Assembly (NCBI GenBank): GCA_900754755.1
Contig: CAAEEC010000076.1
Location: 1 to 8,367, forward strand
Direction: 5' to 3'
Length of the DNA stretch: 8,367 nucleotides
DNA from: Clostridia bacterium
GTDB taxonomy: Bacteria > Bacillota > Clostridia > Christensenellales > Aristaeellaceae
This document shows positions 6,888-8,367 of the stretch, in pieces; position 1 is the stretch's first letter, and the number at the start of each line of letters is the position of its first letter. The notes beneath the pieces are model-generated. The model made no database searches. It had not been told where the DNA came from and worked only from the letters and a program-made list of their open reading frames with translations. The translations under genes and the position numbers were made by a program.

Positions 6888-6896
6888 TGGTATGAT
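6888..6896 (+). promoter_or_regulatory. Extended -10 promoter just before ecfA1
   Basis: TGG-TATGAT (6888-6896) fits an extended -10 element; the hexamer TATGAT is one base from consensus, and no -35 match is seen at the right distance. The predicted start near 6902-6904 is only three to five bases before the ecfA1 ATG at 6907, which would make the message nearly leaderless. Confidence 0.45.
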
Positions 6897-6906
6897 TTGA
6901 AGCGTT

Positions 6907-7743
6907 ATGAATACGAGAAAAGCAGTGATCAAAGCCACGGGGCTGACATACGCGTATGAAGATGGGTTCGACGCGGTGCGCGGCGTGGACTTTGAAGTAT
7001 ACGAAGGCGAGTTTCTCGCCATCTTGGGGCACAATGGCAGCGGCAAAAGCACGCTGGCCAAGCTGATGAACGCGCTGTTTTTGCCCACGGGTGGCGAAAT
7101 TTGCGTGGGGGGCATCGTCGCGAAAAATGAGGACGATGCTTTTCGCGTGCGCGAAAAATGCGGCATGGTCTTTCAGAACCCCGATAACCAGATTGTGGCG
7201 ACCATCGTGGAGGAGGACGTCGCCTTTGGACTGGAAAATCTGGGCGTGCCGAGCGCGGAGATCCGCCGCCGGGTGGACGCGGCGCTCAAAACCGTGGGCA
7301 TGGAGGAGTACGCGCTCAGCGCGCCGCACATGCTCTCCGGCGGGCAGAAGCAGCGCGTGGCCATCGCGGGCGTTTTGGCCATGCGGCCGGAAATCATCGT
7401 GTTCGACGAGGCGACCGCCATGCTTGACCCCTCCGGCCGGGCGGAAGTGATGCGCGTGGTGCGGGAATTGAACAAAACGGGCGGCGTAACCGTCATATGG
7501 ATAACCCACTTTATGGAAGAGGCCGCGCAGGCGGAGCGCATCCTGGTGATGGACGAGGGGAAGATCGCCATGCAAGGCGCGCCGCTGGAAGTGTTCACGC
7601 GCGTGGAGGAAATCCGCGCCCTGGGGCTGGACGCGCCGGAGATGATCTTGCTGGCGGAGGAACTGCGCAAGCGGGGCATTCCGGCAAAAGATGTGATGAC
7701 CGTGGATGAAATGGTGGTGGAACTGTGCCGATTGAAGTCGTAA
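6907..7743 (+). CDS. ecfA1: Energy-coupling factor (ECF) transporter ATPase 1
   Basis: A 278-residue cytoplasmic ABC ATPase of the CbiO/EcfA family, which with EcfA2 and the membrane protein EcfT energises uptake of vitamins or metals bound by S components. Motifs in order: Walker [10 protein letters not shown] at 41-49; Q-loop FQNPDNQIV, typical of EcfA; signature LSGGQ at 143-147; Walker B with Asp167-Glu168 in [10 protein letters not shown]; switch His201. The extra C-terminal region of about 50 residues is characteristic of EcfA dimers. The start is the first ATG after an in-frame TGA at 6898-6900; only a weak GAAG lies four bases upstream, so the ribosome site is poor and a near-leaderless message is possible. 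A later GTG (residue 7) is an alternative start. It overlaps ecfA2 by 19 bp and is divergent from pgk. Confidence 0.94.
   Translation: MNTRKAVIKATGLTYAYEDGFDAVRGVDFEVYEGEFLAILGHNGSGKSTLAKLMNALFLPTGGEICVGGIVAKNEDDAFRVREKCGMVFQNPDNQIVATIVEEDVAFGLENLGVPSAEIRRRVDAALKTVGMEEYALSAPHMLSGGQKQRVAIAGVLAMRPEIIVFDEATAMLDPSGRAEVMRVVRELNKTGGVTVIWITHFMEEAAQAERILVMDEGKIAMQGAPLEVFTRVEEIRALGLDAPEMILLAEELRKRGIPAKDVMTVDEMVVELCRLKS
7357..7388 (+). repeat. 32-bp exact direct repeat, copy in ecfA1
   Basis: Bases 7357-7388 are identical to 8178-8209 in ecfA2. The repeat codes for [11 protein letters not shown] just after the ABC signature in both genes. Paralogy explains the protein match; identity at every third codon position over this length hints at gene conversion or recent homogenisation. 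Confidence 0.85.
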
Positions 7744-8367
7744 ACGCCACATATATCTATATGCCGGGCACGCCGTTTGAAACCCGCGCGCTGGACGGCG
7801 TTTCCCTCTCCATTGCGGATGGGGAGTTTGTGGGCGTCATCGGGCACACGGGCAGCGGCAAGAGCACGCTGGTGCAGCACTTAAACGCGCTTTTGAAGCC
7901 CACGCTGGGCAGCGTGTATGTGAACGGCCTGAACCTCAACGACAAGGATACCAACCTGCGCGATGTGCGCCGGGCGGTGGGGTTGGTGTTCCAGTATCCC
8001 GAGTATCAGCTGTTTGAAGAAACCGTGCGCAAGGACATCGCCTTCGGGCCGAACAATTTGGGGCTGGATGCCGCGGACGTGGAGGCGCGCGTGCGCGAAG
8101 CCGCGCAGATCGTGGGCCTTTCGGAGGATTTGCTCGACCGCTCGCCCTTCGACCTTTCCGGCGGGCAAAAGCGTCGGGTGGCCATCGCGGGCGTTTTGGC
8201 CATGCGGCCCAACGTGCTGGTGCTGGACGAGCCCGCCGCCGGGCTGGACCCGCGCGGCCGCCGGGAAATGCTCGCCCTGGTGCGCGATTATCACGCGCGC
8301 GGGGGCGTGACCGTGATCATGGTGAGCCATTCCATGGACGATGTGGCCCGGATGTGTTCGCGCATCA
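7725..8367 (+). CDS. ecfA2: ECF transporter ATPase 2 (3' truncated by the window)
   Basis: The first 214 residues of the partner ATPase of ecfA1. Translation from the GTG at 7725 gives [19 protein letters not shown], which matches the usual EcfA2 opening with its PGTPFE motif; starting at the ATG at 7761 would remove the first beta strand. GGTGG ends four bases before the GTG, and the 19-bp overlap with ecfA1 suggests coupled translation. Motifs: Walker [10 protein letters not shown] at 40-48; Q-loop FQYPEYQLF from residue 89; signature LSGGQ at 144-148; Walker B Asp168-Glu169 in [10 protein letters not shown]; switch His202. All catalytic positions are present. The frame is still open at the last base, so the C-terminal dimer region lies outside. 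An ecfT gene is expected next. Confidence 0.93.
   Translation, partial: MPIEVVNATYIYMPGTPFETRALDGVSLSIADGEFVGVIGHTGSGKSTLVQHLNALLKPTLGSVYVNGLNLNDKDTNLRDVRRAVGLVFQYPEYQLFEETVRKDIAFGPNNLGLDAADVEARVREAAQIVGLSEDLLDRSPFDLSGGQKRRVAIAGVLAMRPNVLVLDEPAAGLDPRGRREMLALVRDYHARGGVTVIMVSHSMDDVARMCSRI
8178..8209 (+). repeat. 32-bp exact direct repeat, copy in ecfA2
   Basis: Second copy of the repeat at 7357-7388, in the same place relative to the ABC signature and Walker B motifs, 821 bases downstream. Recombination between the two copies would keep the reading frame phase to be judged per gene and would fuse ecfA1 to ecfA2. Confidence 0.85.

Noticed and set aside
6595..7752. Open frame of 385 codons on the minus strand across pgk start and ecfA1
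   Set aside because: It runs antisense to ecfA1, across the divergent promoter region and out of frame through pgk; the protein is His/Arg-rich low-complexity shadow sequence.

Overview
The window looks like chromosome of a GC-rich member of the Bacillota, most likely an uncultured or anaerobic Clostridia-type bacterium. The support is a CtsR-type heat-shock operator, a sugar ABC importer operon with no ATPase of its own (normal in Bacillota, which share an MsmX-type ATPase), paired ECF-transporter ATPases, strong AGGAGG-type ribosome sites and a cofactor-independent phosphoglycerate mutase. Assignment below phylum is inference.

Layout. Bases 2-2416 (+) hold the end of a carbohydrate ABC-importer operon: the C-terminal 180 residues of a family 1 solute-binding protein, an intergenic 15-bp hairpin, then two MalF/MalG-type permeases, closed by a strong intrinsic terminator (2440-2480). 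Bases 2577-3139 (+) are a single-gene heat-shock unit: a near-consensus sigma-A promoter overlapped by a CtsR-like box, an 80-nt leader and an Hsp20 small heat-shock protein. Bases 3140-3286 separate the convergent hsp20 and gpmI genes and are almost entirely three consecutive hairpins. Bases 3287-6763 (-) are a lower-glycolysis operon transcribed pgk, tpiA, gpmI; tpiA and gpmI overlap in an ATGA. Bases 6764-6906 hold divergent promoters. Bases 6907-8367 (+) hold ecfA1 and a 3'-truncated ecfA2, the two ATPases of an energy-coupling-factor vitamin or metal transporter, overlapping by 19 bp.

How the genes fit together. The importer would bring in sugar, and pgk-tpiA-gpmI code for three lower-glycolysis steps (gap and eno are not in this stretch). 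The Hsp20 gene is an independent stress unit, and the ECF ATPases would power uptake of micronutrients once paired with an EcfT and S component beyond the right edge.

Most notable point: the phosphoglycerate kinase reading frame is open but 372 residues long, and its C-terminus runs directly from the first conserved GGG loop into the sequence that normally follows a second GGG. About 23 residues, including the Asp-Ser/Thr that holds Mg-nucleotide, are absent. This looks like an in-frame deletion between two GGC-repeat stretches, and implies either an inactive Pgk, a mixed population or an assembly error. No unknown multi-gene system was recognised; the other points are regulatory.
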